From Phyto melanocephala (taxonomy: Eukaryota > Arthropoda > Insecta > Diptera > Rhinophoridae), in NCBI GenBank assembly GCA_941918925.1, contig OW799233.1:174685235-174749234 (forward strand): a stretch of 64,000 bases of DNA, written 5' to 3'. Positions 35,096-46,110 of this stretch are shown piece after piece (within the stretch, counting starts at the first letter, position 1; every line of letters starts with the position of its first letter). The notes below the pieces were generated by a model. It was not told where the DNA came from. It did not search any database and worked only from the letters and a program-made list of their open reading frames with translations. The translations under genes and the position numbers were made by a program.

Positions 35096-36129
35096 TTGAA
35101 ACGTTCTACTCCTTTTTCTTTTTCTCTTTCTTAAATTCGTATAATAAATCTATTGAGAAAAGATTAAAATAATAATGGTGTCTATAGAATCATTATCACA
35201 AACTACTTGGAGACGTCTTCTTTAATGGCCACTCTTGTTATATGGCATAATGTTACATTAATAAAATTTAAAATTTCACAAACCCTACAGAATTAGATAT
35301 ACGATTCTGAAATTTGTTCTTTGGTTGGTTTTCCCTTAATTTAAAATATATGGGAACAAAGTAATATTATTGTCTGCGCTACGTCCGTTGTTTTTGTTTT
35401 AGGTTGAACGCAACTTTTTGTACATTTTGTGAGCGAAGGGTGTGAAGAAATCTGAACGCCAGAAAAAAACTCTAACATATTCGCTCTTCTTTCAAAATGA
35501 ATGTCTGTACTTTATTTAAAACTTTTGTAGGTTTTTTTTAAAAATGCCGCTTTCCAGGATTTTTATCAAAAGTCGAAAATTATTTAACACATTAAAAGGA
35601 CGACGCTTTGCTTTGCATTCTTTTAAAGTTGTTCAAAAAATATACTTTTTACTAGTTAAGTTGTTATTCTTAAGTGTTTTAAAGTCAATTACCATTATCT
35701 GTTAAATTTAACATTTCAATACAACATTTACTTCTAGTTCTGACTATTTTTACAACTGATCGAATTAATAAACAAACAAAATAAACGATGACAATTTCAA
35801 TTTATTTTATTGCTTTAAAGAGACTTTTGTGCATGGAAATTTTCTCCTAAGGACAGCAGCTTTTTAAAGCTAATAAGGATATTTTAGTTATCACTTTATT
35901 ACAGATTAATAATTGACCCTCAAATTTGCAGTAAAATGGAGAAAATTTTATTATGACCAACACAATTCGCAATAGGTACCTTTTGTTAGATTATTTGCAA
36001 AAAAAAGACACTTGTTTTTCTATTTACTGCAAATATACATACGAACATATGTATATACCGGCTGTTTGGTAGAAAATGTAAAATAATATTTTTATATACT
36101 ACCTTAGTATATAAAAATATTATTTTTCA
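35096..36129. other. AT-rich spacer
   Basis: No gene recognised. AATATTATTTTTATATACTACCTTAGTATATAAAAATATTATTTTT at 36085-36126 forms a palindrome just before the LINE. Confidence 0.3.
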
Positions 36130-39100
36130 ACTTGTGTTTAACATTTATTCATTTTGTAACTTAGGTACTAATACCTTATTTCAAATATCTAATATCTTAT
36201 TTCAAATTTTTTTTAAATTATTTCTTGTCTTAAATAATATCTTGTTTATATTTGTCAAAACCAATTTATATCTAATTCAATTATGCAGCTTTAACTCCTT
36301 TTTAAATCTGAAGATACCTTACCTCATTTATAATAAATCGACTCTTTTTGCACGCGTTGCCAATTTCAAAATAATACATGTTCGATTCAAATAGCTATCG
36401 TTCCACTGACTGTGCATATAATATGCTCAGAATTCTTTCTAGACAAAAAATTGGTCTTAAAATCGTACACTTAAATGCACAAAGTCTGAATAATAAAATG
36501 GACGAATTTCGATATCTATTTGCCTCAAGTGATATTGATATAATATGTGTCTCTGAAACCTGGTTTCCATTAGATATAAATGACGCCACGTTTAGTATCA
36601 ATGGCTATAAAATTTACCGTTCTGATAGGAGAATTATTGTTGATAATATTGAAACAAGAGCTAGAGGTGGCGGAGTCGCTGTATATGTTCGTAATGGTGT
36701 ATCATGTAAGGAGAAATTAAAAACCATTATTGGTAGTGAAATAGAACATTTGTTTCTCGAGATCTCTTCTTTGGATGGGAAGAAAATGCTGTTGGGTAGT
36801 GTGTATAGGGCAAGAAGCAATATGGATGTTAATCCTCTCATCGCAATACTAGAGGACTTATCTGTGCAATATGATGATGTCGTTATAATTGGTGACTTTA
36901 ATAATAACCTATTAACTGAAAACCCGTTAATAGTACCCATGTGTACTTTAGATCTTCATCCCGTGAATACTCATACTCCAACACATTTTCACACTTCATC
37001 CAATAGTCTGATTGATCTAATATTTGTCAACCACAAATCCAGGGTACTTTTATATAATCAACTTGCAGCATCCGCTTTCTCATTGCATGATATGCTATTT
37101 TTAACATATGATCTGTCTCTAAATAAGAATGACGCATTTATTTCATATCGTGACTTCCATAATATCGATTACGTTGCGCTAAATAACTCCATCAACAGCA
37201 TTCCTTGGGATCAAATTTACACTTATGGAAATGTTAATGATCAATTATTTTTTATTCAGGAAAATGTTAAACACTTGTTTGATTTATCTGTCCCAATAAA
37301 GACAAAAGGAGTAAGTGCTAAACAAAACCCTTGGTTTAGTCATGAGATTAAACTTTTAATAGAGAAACGTGACGCTGCTTACAGGCGCTGGAAAAGGTTT
37401 AAAACGAGTGATCTTGAAGCAGGTTATAAATCTGCTCGAAAGGATGTCACGAAACACATTAAACTAGCAAAATCATTGTTTTTTCAAAGAAAGTTCTCAA
37501 TGGCTATTGATAGCAAATCCAAATGGAAGGAAATACGTGAAATTGGTATAGTACGGAAAAGCCCTTCATTATGTCTAGAGGATGTTGATGTTAACATTTT
37601 GAACAACAAGTTTGTTAACTGTAGTGTGCCATCGCCTACATCTACCATTTATGATGACCTTTGTCATGTTTCAATAAAAAATCCCTTTAGTTTTCGTTGT
37701 GTGAATCAGAGTGAAGTTCTTGAATCCTTTTTAGCAATAAAGTCAAATGCAGTTGGTATAGATGATATCAATCCAATTTTCCTTAAGGCCATAACTCCCA
37801 AGTTGTTACCATACTTCACACATTTATTTAATTCTATTTTAACGACATCTTGTTTTCCAGAAGAGTGGAAACTTTCAAAAATAATACCCATCCCTAAAGC
37901 TAACAATGAATTTCGACCTATATCTATTCTTTCCTTTTTATCCAAAGTGGTTGAAAATCTTATGGGAAAACAGATGAGAAATTTTCTGATTTCTGGGAAT
38001 TACTTATCTGATAGACAATCAGGTTTTATGAAAGACAGAAGTTGTATTACGGCGCTAGTTGATGTAGTAGAGGACCTTAGATCTAAGCTAGATATGAACA
38101 TGGTAGTTTTTTTAATTCTTCTGGACCACAGTAAGGCATTTGATACTGTTGACCACACAGTTTTGATAAGGAAACTTCAGAAGTTATTTCATTTTTCTAG
38201 CTCGGCTTGTAGTCTTATATCTTCTTACCTTAGCAATAGATCACAAATAGTTCAATATAATGGGAATAGATCAGACCCACTTAATGTCAGTAGAGGAGTG
38301 CCTCAGGGCTCTATACTTGGACCTCTTCTTTTCTGTCTGTATATAAATGATCTACCTGATTTTTTAATTAATAGCAAAATACATATGTATGCAGATGATG
38401 TTCAGCTTTACCATAGTACTAATGCCACAAATATTCAATATTGTGTAAGGGAAATCAATGAAGATTTAAGTGAGATAAATAACTGGGCTAGTGCCAATGG
38501 ACTATGTATTAATCCCCTGAAATCGAAATGTATTTTGCTTTCTAAGTCAAACAAAATGTTTAATAACGTAAATATAAAAATTAATGATAGGGATATTAGT
38601 CTTGTTAGTTCTGCATCTAACCTAGGTGTTACGTTTAATGATAAGTTGACTTGGTCAAATCATATTAACGTTGTTGTTGGTAGAGTATATGGTATGCTTC
38701 GTAACCTATGGGCTGTTAAAGATTCAACTCCATTTTCTATACGCATGCTATTAGCGAAAACATACCTTATCCCATCACTTCTATATGGTTGTGAGCTTTT
38801 TGCGAACTGTGGCTATATTGACTTTAATAAACTAAATGTTGCATATAACAATATCGCTAGATATATATTTCAAAGGGGGCGCCGTGATCATATATCGCAA
38901 TGCTCCTATCAGATATTTCATATGGAATTTAGGAGTTTTTTAAAATTTAAATGCCTTACTTTTTTACATAAAATCGTTACATCTGAACAACCTCCATATT
39001 TATATAACAGGATTCAGTTTGCCAGATCTAACCGTGGAAGAAAGATTATTCAGCAAAGATATCGGAGCCTTTTGTCACAACGTCAATTCTTAATATACAG

Positions 39101-39436
39101 CACAAGTCTTTGGAATGCTTTACCGAATCATATTCAAAACTTAGGCAACGCAAACACATTTAAAAGGGAGTTAATTAAAATTTTTAATTAAAATTTTTAT
39201 GTAATAAATGTATATATGGAGTTTTATTACAAATGCATTGTTATTATAATTTTAATGATAGATTATTATGTATCCTTTGTTTGTTTTTTACCTAAAATTG
39301 TTTTTTAATGTTTATAACAACTCAATTTAAATATAATTATTAATTTGTTTTTTATACTAGCACTCTCATTTATAAGATTATTATCTTGTTGTGCTGGATT
39401 TCAATTTAAGTAAATAAAATAAATAAATAAATAAAT
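36130..39436 (+). mobile_element. Non-LTR retrotransposon with intact ORF (CR1/Jockey-like)
   Basis: One long ORF (36378-39191), a 5' leader from about 36130 and a 3' UTR ending in an AAAT/AAATA simple repeat at 39410-39436 rather than poly-A. The 5' boundary is an estimate. The absence of frame lesions suggests the youngest LINE in the window. Confidence 0.75.
36378..39191 (+). CDS. LINE endonuclease-reverse transcriptase, 937 aa
   Basis: Enzyme that nicks target DNA and copies the element RNA there. Endonuclease domain, residues about 30-240: KIVHLNAQSLNNKMDEF (Asn), CVSETWF (Glu), VVIIGDFNNNL (Asp/Asn), NSLIDLIFV and SLHDMLFLTYD at the SDH site. Reverse transcriptase, residues about 470-740: NEFRPISILSFLSKVVE, LLDHSKAFDTVDH (first Asp), SRGVPQGSILGPLLF (640s), HMYADDVQLYHS (catalytic YADD near 670), then SNLGVTFNDKLTWSNHI. 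No RNase H and no ORF1 seen. The AFDTVDH and YADD wording points to the CR1/L2/Jockey assemblage. The ORF is uninterrupted, so the protein may be functional. Confidence 0.85.
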   Translation: MFDSNSYRSTDCAYNMLRILSRQKIGLKIVHLNAQSLNNKMDEFRYLFASSDIDIICVSETWFPLDINDATFSINGYKIYRSDRRIIVDNIETRARGGGVAVYVRNGVSCKEKLKTIIGSEIEHLFLEISSLDGKKMLLGSVYRARSNMDVNPLIAILEDLSVQYDDVVIIGDFNNNLLTENPLIVPMCTLDLHPVNTHTPTHFHTSSNSLIDLIFVNHKSRVLLYNQLAASAFSLHDMLFLTYDLSLNKNDAFISYRDFHNIDYVALNNSINSIPWDQIYTYGNVNDQLFFIQENVKHLFDLSVPIKTKGVSAKQNPWFSHEIKLLIEKRDAAYRRWKRFKTSDLEAGYKSARKDVTKHIKLAKSLFFQRKFSMAIDSKSKWKEIREIGIVRKSPSLCLEDVDVNILNNKFVNCSVPSPTSTIYDDLCHVSIKNPFSFRCVNQSEVLESFLAIKSNAVGIDDINPIFLKAITPKLLPYFTHLFNSILTTSCFPEEWKLSKIIPIPKANNEFRPISILSFLSKVVENLMGKQMRNFLISGNYLSDRQSGFMKDRSCITALVDVVEDLRSKLDMNMVVFLILLDHSKAFDTVDHTVLIRKLQKLFHFSSSACSLISSYLSNRSQIVQYNGNRSDPLNVSRGVPQGSILGPLLFCLYINDLPDFLINSKIHMYADDVQLYHSTNATNIQYCVREINEDLSEINNWASANGLCINPLKSKCILLSKSNKMFNNVNIKINDRDISLVSSASNLGVTFNDKLTWSNHINVVVGRVYGMLRNLWAVKDSTPFSIRMLLAKTYLIPSLLYGCELFANCGYIDFNKLNVAYNNIARYIFQRGRRDHISQCSYQIFHMEFRSFLKFKCLTFLHKIVTSEQPPYLYNRIQFARSNRGRKIIQQRYRSLLSQRQFLIYSTSLWNALPNHIQNLGNANTFKRELIKIFN

Positions 39437-39989
39437 GTGTTTTCTGTTTTCATTAGACTTACCCAAATAAAATTAATTTTTTTTTTTTAAATTTTACTAT
39501 TGAACTTAAACGTTTTATTACCAATTCGCAACTGAATTAGAATACGAACTGTTTGATTATTTATACCAATCATTCAATAGTTATAACGTCTATTCTAAAA
39601 AAAAAATTTATAATAATACCGTGGCAAAACGAAATAAACGTCTAAGTCGCGATATTCGAAACTTAAGATAAAAACGCTATTGTAATTCTCCAATTTTTTT
39701 GCAACGATATTTTAACTATTTTAGTTAAAGTTTTAGTATTTTAATATATTGTACACAAATTAAAAGTAAAATTATAAAAATTGTAGTTTTTTGTTGTAAT
39801 TATTATAATATTGTTAAATAATTAAATGTACTTCGTGGCCACTAAAGGAAGTTTGTAATAACGAGGTCACTTTATACCTCTCTTTTTACCTTTTATTAGC
39901 ATTAATTTTTAAGGCAAGTTGTAATAATTTATTTCATAAATGTTCAACTTACAACAAAATTATTAAGTTTTTTTTTTTATTAAATGAAA
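39437..39989. other. AT-rich spacer
   Basis: No recognisable gene or transposon end. Confidence 0.3.
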
Positions 39990-40860
39990 AACCGACAAAA
40001 TTAAACATAAGCAGTTTCTCTTCATTGCCACAATTCTTTTGTGAGCCAATATTTACTTTATTTTTAAAGCGTAATTATAATTTGGTAAATTTATTTACTT
40101 TTTTTTGGTAATAACCAGGGAAGTCGAACATATTCTTTTAAAAAAGTGATACAAAGACAATTGCCGAGCGACCGTCGATTATTTTTCTCTTTGTCGTCGC
40201 ATTCGTTTTTAGCGGCATGAAAAATAAGTGAAAATATTTCGGATAAAATAAAGGGCCCGCCATCTAACGTTTCTTTTTAACTAGTGCTTATTTCGTGAAT
40301 GGTAACACTTAGCTAATGGCTGATTTGACAGATAATTAGTTTTATTTTTCCGCTGAACGAATATGGTTGTGTATACGCCTGCACAACACTGGGAAATATT
40401 GCGACATTACTTTGGCCGATTTTGCCAAATGAAGCTCGTTTTGATCTTGGCGGGTTTGTAAACAAGCAAAATTGTCGCATTTGGGGCACAGAAAACCCGC
40501 ACGCATACATTGAAAAGCCGATACACCCAAAACGAGTCACTGTTTGGTGCGGATTTTGGTCCGGAGGCATAATTGGGCCATTTTTCTTTGAAAATGAGTA
40601 AAGAGTGGGTGTAGTCAATGGCAATCGTTATCGAGCCATGTTGAACGAATTTTTGTTCACAAAATTGAAGAGAAGGATATTGGCAACATTTGGTTTCAAC
40701 AGGACGGCGCTACGTGCCACACAGCCGAAGCTACACTTTTTTTTATAGCATTTAAAAAAGGAAGTTATTTGGCGGACCCTTTACATTATTGACCTTTGAA
40801 AAAACGATTTAAACACTATGTCGAGTGCTTATACGAGTACAATACAACTACATAGAACAT
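39990..40860 (+). repeat. Dispersed repeat E, copy carrying a mariner
   Basis: Parallels 22900-23330 on both sides of the inserted mariner (left part to 40250, right part 40784-40860 with TATTGACCTTTGAAAAAACG and ACAATACAACTACATAGAA). Confidence 0.65.
40251..40781 (+). mobile_element. mariner deletion derivative, copy 1
   Basis: TA/AAGGGCCCGCCATCTAACG and AAGTTATTTGGCGGACCCTT/TA. Plus-strand reading starts MVVYTPAQHWEILRHYFGRF and jumps directly to CQ with EARFDLG-type sequence: the DNA-binding half is deleted at the same place as in 49659-50560. Frameshifts and stops throughout; 531 bp. Confidence 0.8.
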
Positions 40861-40863
40861 CTT

Positions 40864-40993
40864 TTTATACCCTTCACTTTGGTATCCATTTGTAATTTCT
40901 ACAGTAAATACAAACAATTGTTATTGCATGACTACACGTTGTGAAGGGTATATAAGATTCGGCATGGCCGAATATAGCACTTTTACTTGTTTT
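40864..40993 (+). repeat. Minimal family A copy
   Basis: Only about 130 bp: TATACCCTTCAC, ATTTGTAATTTCTACAG, then directly the right end with GTGAAGGGTATATAAGATTC and palindrome ATTCGGC-ATG-GCCGAAT. It shows which parts define the ends of the family. Confidence 0.65.
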
Positions 40994-41728
40994 TTTATGC
41001 CAATGTTATAAAGGCTGAAAGGGGCAACACTGTAATTAATATATATGTCCCATATATCTGTCATTTAATTTCGGAAGCCATCTTGAATTTGAACTTTTTA
41101 TAATTTACTGATCAAGCGCTTTCATTGCAACCCCCAGAATGGTCCACGTTACCTATTTGACTTTTCGTTATATTGAATGTATGTACATATCGTCGTTGCT
41201 CTAACAAATCCAGTTATGTGTTTTTAACTGAGTTTTCAGGAAAGCAAACAAAGCATTTTATTTTGTTTCTTTACAGTATTAAACTTACGCATACTCACTA
41301 TTGTTTATTTTAGAACCAATCAAGCGGCTTGAGAGATAGATGTTCGACTAAATAATAAAGGTTCAAAACAGAGCAACAAAAAACTGTTTTTAACTTGCCA
41401 CATAACCGATTTCGTCAGAGCAGCGACGATATGTATGTATATATGTATATAAATTTGTAAGATCAGCTTAGAAATTTGTTTATAGCTCGAACAAAAATTA
41501 GTAGTGATTTATATTTATAATATTACGAGTATGTTCTTTATGGATATAGATAGATAAACATCATAGAAAGACTATTTATTATGCTTATCATTTTAGTTAT
41601 ATTATTTATTTATTTAAATTTCATTTAATAACCGAGCCCTAATGGGCCATATATGGTTATGAGTTTACAACAAGATATAATTTAATAGTTTTATTGGACA
41701 CATAACACATATTAAGGCCCTATGCTGC

Positions 41729-44138
41729 TTAAATTATGTATTGGGGACATATGTGCTTATATTTATGCCAATTGATATTCCTTTCATAATAGGTAATATT
41801 CGCAATCCGTTCGACATAATCGCACACATTGAACTCAAATCCTTGACCAGCAATTAGATAATATATTCCACGACGTAATGGTTTTACACATTTAATGTTC
41901 TTGAGTGATGTTTGCAAACGACCACGTCTCAATATTTGTTCACCTCTCGGTGTCATCTGTTCGGGTAGCATTTTAAAAATAACAAACATATTAAAAATAA
42001 ATTGGGATTACAGAGTCAAAGTAACAATAAACATTAGTATGTATTTATCAATTTACCTTTATAGTTTTATATATATTCACGTAATGCCTTACGTTGAGAT
42101 AACGAGTGTGAGAGAATGTGTTCGATTCCAAACTAAATAATAAGTGCTTCAGACTAACAATCACAACTAAAAAAAATAGCCACAAATAACGAATATTTTA
42201 AAAATTGGGTGTTTTTAAAATTTAAGTAATATGTGCACGCAAAGAAAAAAACATGGTTGTGGTAATCATAATCTAAGAGCATTGAGTTGTATGATTATCG
42301 TTTAAACATATAATGGTTGCCAATTATCATTATTATGTTTAATTAAATTATCATGCAATAACTATATATATTACTATAGTTGAAATCGAAAATCTTTGCT
42401 TTTTTATGGCAAATTATTGCATTTTGCTTTAAGTTAGATAAACTAATTGTAATTACCATCTTAATTCCAATTTGTATACCAATATTTTTTACATTTTCTC
42501 GTTTATTTTTAAATTTCTTTAATTTTTGAAAAATTTTTGTTCATTTTTTTGACATCTTAAACTTTTAAAATAAAAAAAATTTGGCCATCAAGAAGAAAAG
42601 CAATTGAAATCAAATTATTATTAAAAAATAATCATAACTTGGTTGCTTTCTAATCATACTGTTGTCTCACATATTAATGCTCTTGAATATAATACTATTT
42701 TTGTCGGGTTAGTTTTTTTTAAATCACACTATTTTTAAACGATAACCATATCGAAAAATAAACATTAAAAGATACAGTGAAAACAAATGCTTGGTTATCG
42801 TGACAAAATATATGACGAAATGAAAAAAAAAATAACTATTACTTGTTTTCGGCAAACAAATATTGTCAAAGCGAATATAACATGACCGTTGTGAACATGT
42901 CGTAACAATGGTTTTTGTTTGCGTGCTCAAATTTAAATAAATTAGTCTAAAAACCAGTAATAACAAGTAACAGTGCTATATTCGGCCATGCCGAATCTTA
43001 TATACCTTTCACAACGTGTAGTCATGCAATAACAATTGTTTGTATCACAATTCATCTCATATAAAACACGTACATACATGTAAAAAACATATAATTATAA
43101 AATTATAAATTGAGTTTACGTATGTGTTTCTAAAAAAAAATTACAAAAAAAATATATTAAAAACAAAAAAAAAACAATAAAAAAATTTAAGAAAAAAATT
43201 TAAAAAAAATGTGTAAAAAATATAATAAATAATATATAAAATAAAAAAAAAATGTTTGGCTCAGCTGGGATTTGATGCCACGTTTACTCTATGTATGTTG
43301 TTGTTGTAATTGTGAAAAAAACGAGGTGGTCGTGGTTTTTTCCTCATATCTCAGAAAGTTATGGGGCGATTGTGCTGAATTTCAATAGCGATTCATTTCC
43401 GGATATTTGCAAGATCTGAGAAACATGTAGTTGCTTCTAAAAGTTGATTTCAACCAACACACGGACAGACGGGCATAGCAGTCTTACTTGTTATATCATT
43501 TATTTATACATAAGTGTACACTTTGCTGTCACCACTAACTGTGGAAATGGGGCGACCGATTTTAACCAATTCAGGATACGTTGGGGATGCTTTTTATAGG
43601 GTTTATGTGAAGTTTGCATGAAATCGGGCCAGTGTTTTCAGAGATATGGTATTCCTATATATATCCATACAAAAAACAACAAAATACCCTCCCTCCATAT
43701 TCCATATTATGTTTCTTTATTGTCACTTGAAAAGCTACCAAACCATGTATAGTATTGTCTTATGTGTACAATGACATTCGGTCTCTCTAATTTGAAGTCG
43801 AACGGGTGAGTGATACTCACATATGTAATGAATACAATGCAAACAATTTGTTGGGACCAGCAGAGCGGTCTGTGTTCTGCTAGTAGTACATTAATTAAAT
43901 TGAATTTTCAATGTCCACTAGAAAAATTGATTTTTGCTACACCATTTGTCGTCATTCAATACAAATATTTAAATATCTTTTATAAATGACTTAAATACTC
44001 ACTATAATCTGCTTTGCAAATTCGGCTTACTTTAGTGCTCTGTATGCAGTTGCATTCTATTGCAGGTGTAGAACAAACTGCCACCACAGTAAGGCAAGTC
44101 AGAGTTAAAAGGGGTAAATATTTTGTTGAAGCGCTCAT
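41729..44138 (-). CDS. TIMP-like gene 3, single-domain (N-TIMP only) secreted inhibitor
   Basis: Predicted secreted TIMP-family protein of 157 residues, three exons: 44003-44138, 42057-42166 and 41729-41956. Exon 1: signal peptide LPLLTLTCLTVVAVCSTPAIE, then Cys29-Asn-Cys31 and Cys41 in CNCIQSTKVSRICKADY; donor A/GTGAGT. Exon 2 is 110 nt instead of 86, adding eight residues to the loop before YVNIYKTIK; donor AAG/GTAAAT. Exon 3 follows GAACAG: MTPRGEQILRRGRL, IKCVKPLRRGIYYLIAGQGF, FNVCDYVERIANITYYERN and HICPQYII, then stop. Six N-domain cysteines are conserved and the C-terminal domain is absent; the mature chain is about 129 residues. YYLIAGQG and the Cys-x-Y-x-x-R segment match fly TIMP closely. 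Intron 1 holds MITE D copy 2 and a family A copy. Confidence 0.8.
42236..42929. mobile_element. MITE family D, intact copy
   Basis: Ends CACGCAAAGAAAAAAACATG and, inverted, CACGCAAACAAAAACCATTG; about 690 bp, AT-rich and non-coding. It provides the uninterrupted reference for the split copy 16676-21252. Lies in intron 1 of TIMP-like gene 3. Confidence 0.7.
42962..43495 (-). repeat. Family A, inverted copy
   Basis: AACAAGTAACAGTGCTATAT with the ATTCGGC-CAT-GCCGAAT palindrome at its left (the family's right end), ACAACGTGTAGTCATGCAAT, an A-rich core, and GTTGATTTCAACCAACACAC at the truncated other side. Confidence 0.65.
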
Positions 44139-44277
44139 GATGAAAATTGTTAAATATATAAGAATCTGTAACAAGAAATACAAAACTAAAGTAAAAAATA
44201 AATCTTACTAAATTAAAATATGAAAACATTTATTCAAATAGTATTTAGTAAAGTATGCGCTTAAAATACTAAAATAA

Positions 44278-44312
44278 AATTTATTTGGTTGTTGGATTTA
44301 AGCTGGTGCACA
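44278..44312 (+). repeat. Fragment of the long inverted-repeat element
   Basis: TTATTTGGTTGTTGGATTTA..GCTGG matches the outer end of the hairpin element at 54177-54212. It lies just upstream of TIMP-like gene 3. Confidence 0.5.
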
Positions 44313-44569
44313 AACTAAGCATGCGCGTATATTTTTTTATTACACTTACATACACAAACGTAGTTAGTAAGTTGTTTGTTTAATTATTTTTATTTTTACT
44401 TAAATCAAATGTGATTCAAAAAATAACGTCTTGCCGAAGGCTGTACTTAAGATACAACTGTGCCAGAACTATACCGGATTATAAAATATTTTTTTAAAAA
44501 TCTTTGTTCTTATATATAAATATGTATGTACATTTTAACATTTGTATGTACGTATATAGTACACTTTAT

Positions 44570-44960
44570 AATATTAAACCCACCACCAAAATAATGCTGT
44601 GAGGGTGTATTCATTTTGACATTGCGTTTGTAACACATCCTATTTATTATTTTAGACCCCATAAGGTATACAGAACTTGTTCACTTGTATGATGATCTAG
44701 CTGTGTCTACACGTCTATGAGTCTGTCTGACTGTCTGTCCATGCATTGAAAACACGATAGAGCTCGAACAAAACAAGCAAGGGGGATGAAATTGTGCCAG
44801 AACCTTTACCGAACATATATTAGGAATATTTGGTATTGACAATAGGCTAAATCGGTCTATTAGGAAGATAATTATAGCTTGTAATGCACGAGAAGGTCTT
44901 TCTGATATCGAATAAAACGCAATTTCGTCTAAAGGTAATAACTTAAAATGATAAAATTTC
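44570..44960 (+). repeat. Dispersed repeat family C fragment
   Basis: CCCACCACCAAAATAATGCTGTG, TGTATTCATTTTGACATTGC, ACACGATAGAGCTCGAACA and AATAGGCTAAATCGG match the other family C copies (inverted at 57480-58790). Confidence 0.6.
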
Positions 44961-44973
44961 AAAAGTATATTTC

Positions 44974-45159
44974 TTGAGTAAAAAAATTTCCAAAAAAAGT
45001 TTTGTAAGTCCGTATATTTCGGAGAAGTTATTAATCAAAGTTTACGAAAATTTACCCCGCACGGACAAAGATCGGTGTTTAAATATAGAAGTAGAAATCA
45101 ATAACAGAAAATACTTTGGCACGCCTACTTTAACGCGAATTTCTCAAATATTTTGGTAA
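44974..45159 (+). other. Unassigned 61-residue open frame
   Basis: Reads KKISKKSFVSPYISEKLLIK then NLPRTDKDRCLNIEVEIN and YFGTPTLTRISQIFW. Its codon composition is less AT-driven than its surroundings, but no family is recognised and no splice-linked exons were found. It may be a relic of a larger transposon protein or chance. Confidence 0.2.
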
Positions 45160-45210
45160 AAGAAAGTCGATGATATCACTTGTACTTAGGTTTTATTTTG
45201 GGACTAAATA

Positions 45211-45985
45211 AAGCGTGATTTTTTAAGCGTAGTTTCTTTTAAAAATCGCATAAAACACTCAAATTTGCAACATATATTTACATTTTTATTGGATTCGATA
45301 AATTGATCTTTGCCCTTGACTTAAAAAAAAACTTTATATAAATATTGCCCGCGGCTCCGGTTCAAATGGTCCATTCAAATGATCCAATTTTGCACCACTT
45401 TTTCGAGCATTTCGTCCTGTATTCTATGAATAACACATGTTATGTTATACTTTAAGGCTTCAATTGTGTTTAGCTTGTCCACATAGACCAACGACTTTAC
45501 ATAACCCCACAAGAAATATTCAAAAGGCGTCAAATCACATGATCTTGGCGGCCAATTCACAGGGTTAAATAACGTGGTTGAATAACACATGATTAATACC
45601 TAAAAACGGCGACGAACTGATATTTCACTATCCTTATTAACACTGGTCGCTACGGCTGCAATATTCTCTTCGGTACGCACTCTACGAACGCGAGTCGATG
45701 GTTTAATGTCCACCAAAGTAAATTTGGTGCGAAATTTGGTGATAATAGCACGAATTGTTGATTCACTAGGTCGATTAGGACGACCATAAAAAGTTCGTAA
45801 CAAACGATGGATATTTCTCACAGAGCATGAATTTTGATAATAAATTTCAGCGATTTGCAGTCGTTGCTCGCTTGTGAGTTTCTTTATGATGAAATGACAG
45901 AGTATACTGAACACTTTTCCCTTTAAACACAATTACCAACCAGTGCTGTCAGCCCGAAAAACATATTTCACAAAAAATCACCCTT
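45211..45985 (-). mobile_element. mariner-like deletion derivative
   Basis: TA/AAGCGTGATTTTTTAAG and, inverted, AAGGGTGATTTTTTGTG, TA on both sides. The minus strand encodes an N-terminal piece (45600-45932: KKLTSEQRLQIAEIYYQNSC, HRLLRTFYGRPNRPSESTIR, RTEENIAAVATSV) and a C-terminal piece (45375-45590: NPVNWPPRSCDLTPFEYFLW with catalytic Asp, GYVKSLVYVDKLNTIEALK). The middle, including FSDEAH, is deleted. Confidence 0.85.
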
Positions 45986-46008
45986 TATAAGAAAATAAAT
46001 TAATAGCA

Positions 46009-46110
46009 AACTGGACTTGTTCAAACAAAGAAAGTAATGCATATTTCAGTTTAAAGAGATTATTCTATAGCGATTAGAGTACTGGCTGACCGGATTATAG
46101 TGCTTTAACA
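46009..46110. repeat. Short dispersed repeat shared with 55418-55475
   Basis: AGAGATTATTCTATAGCGATT with AGAAAGTAATGCATATTT is the inverse of the segment just inside the left end of the family C composite at 55332. Confidence 0.5.
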
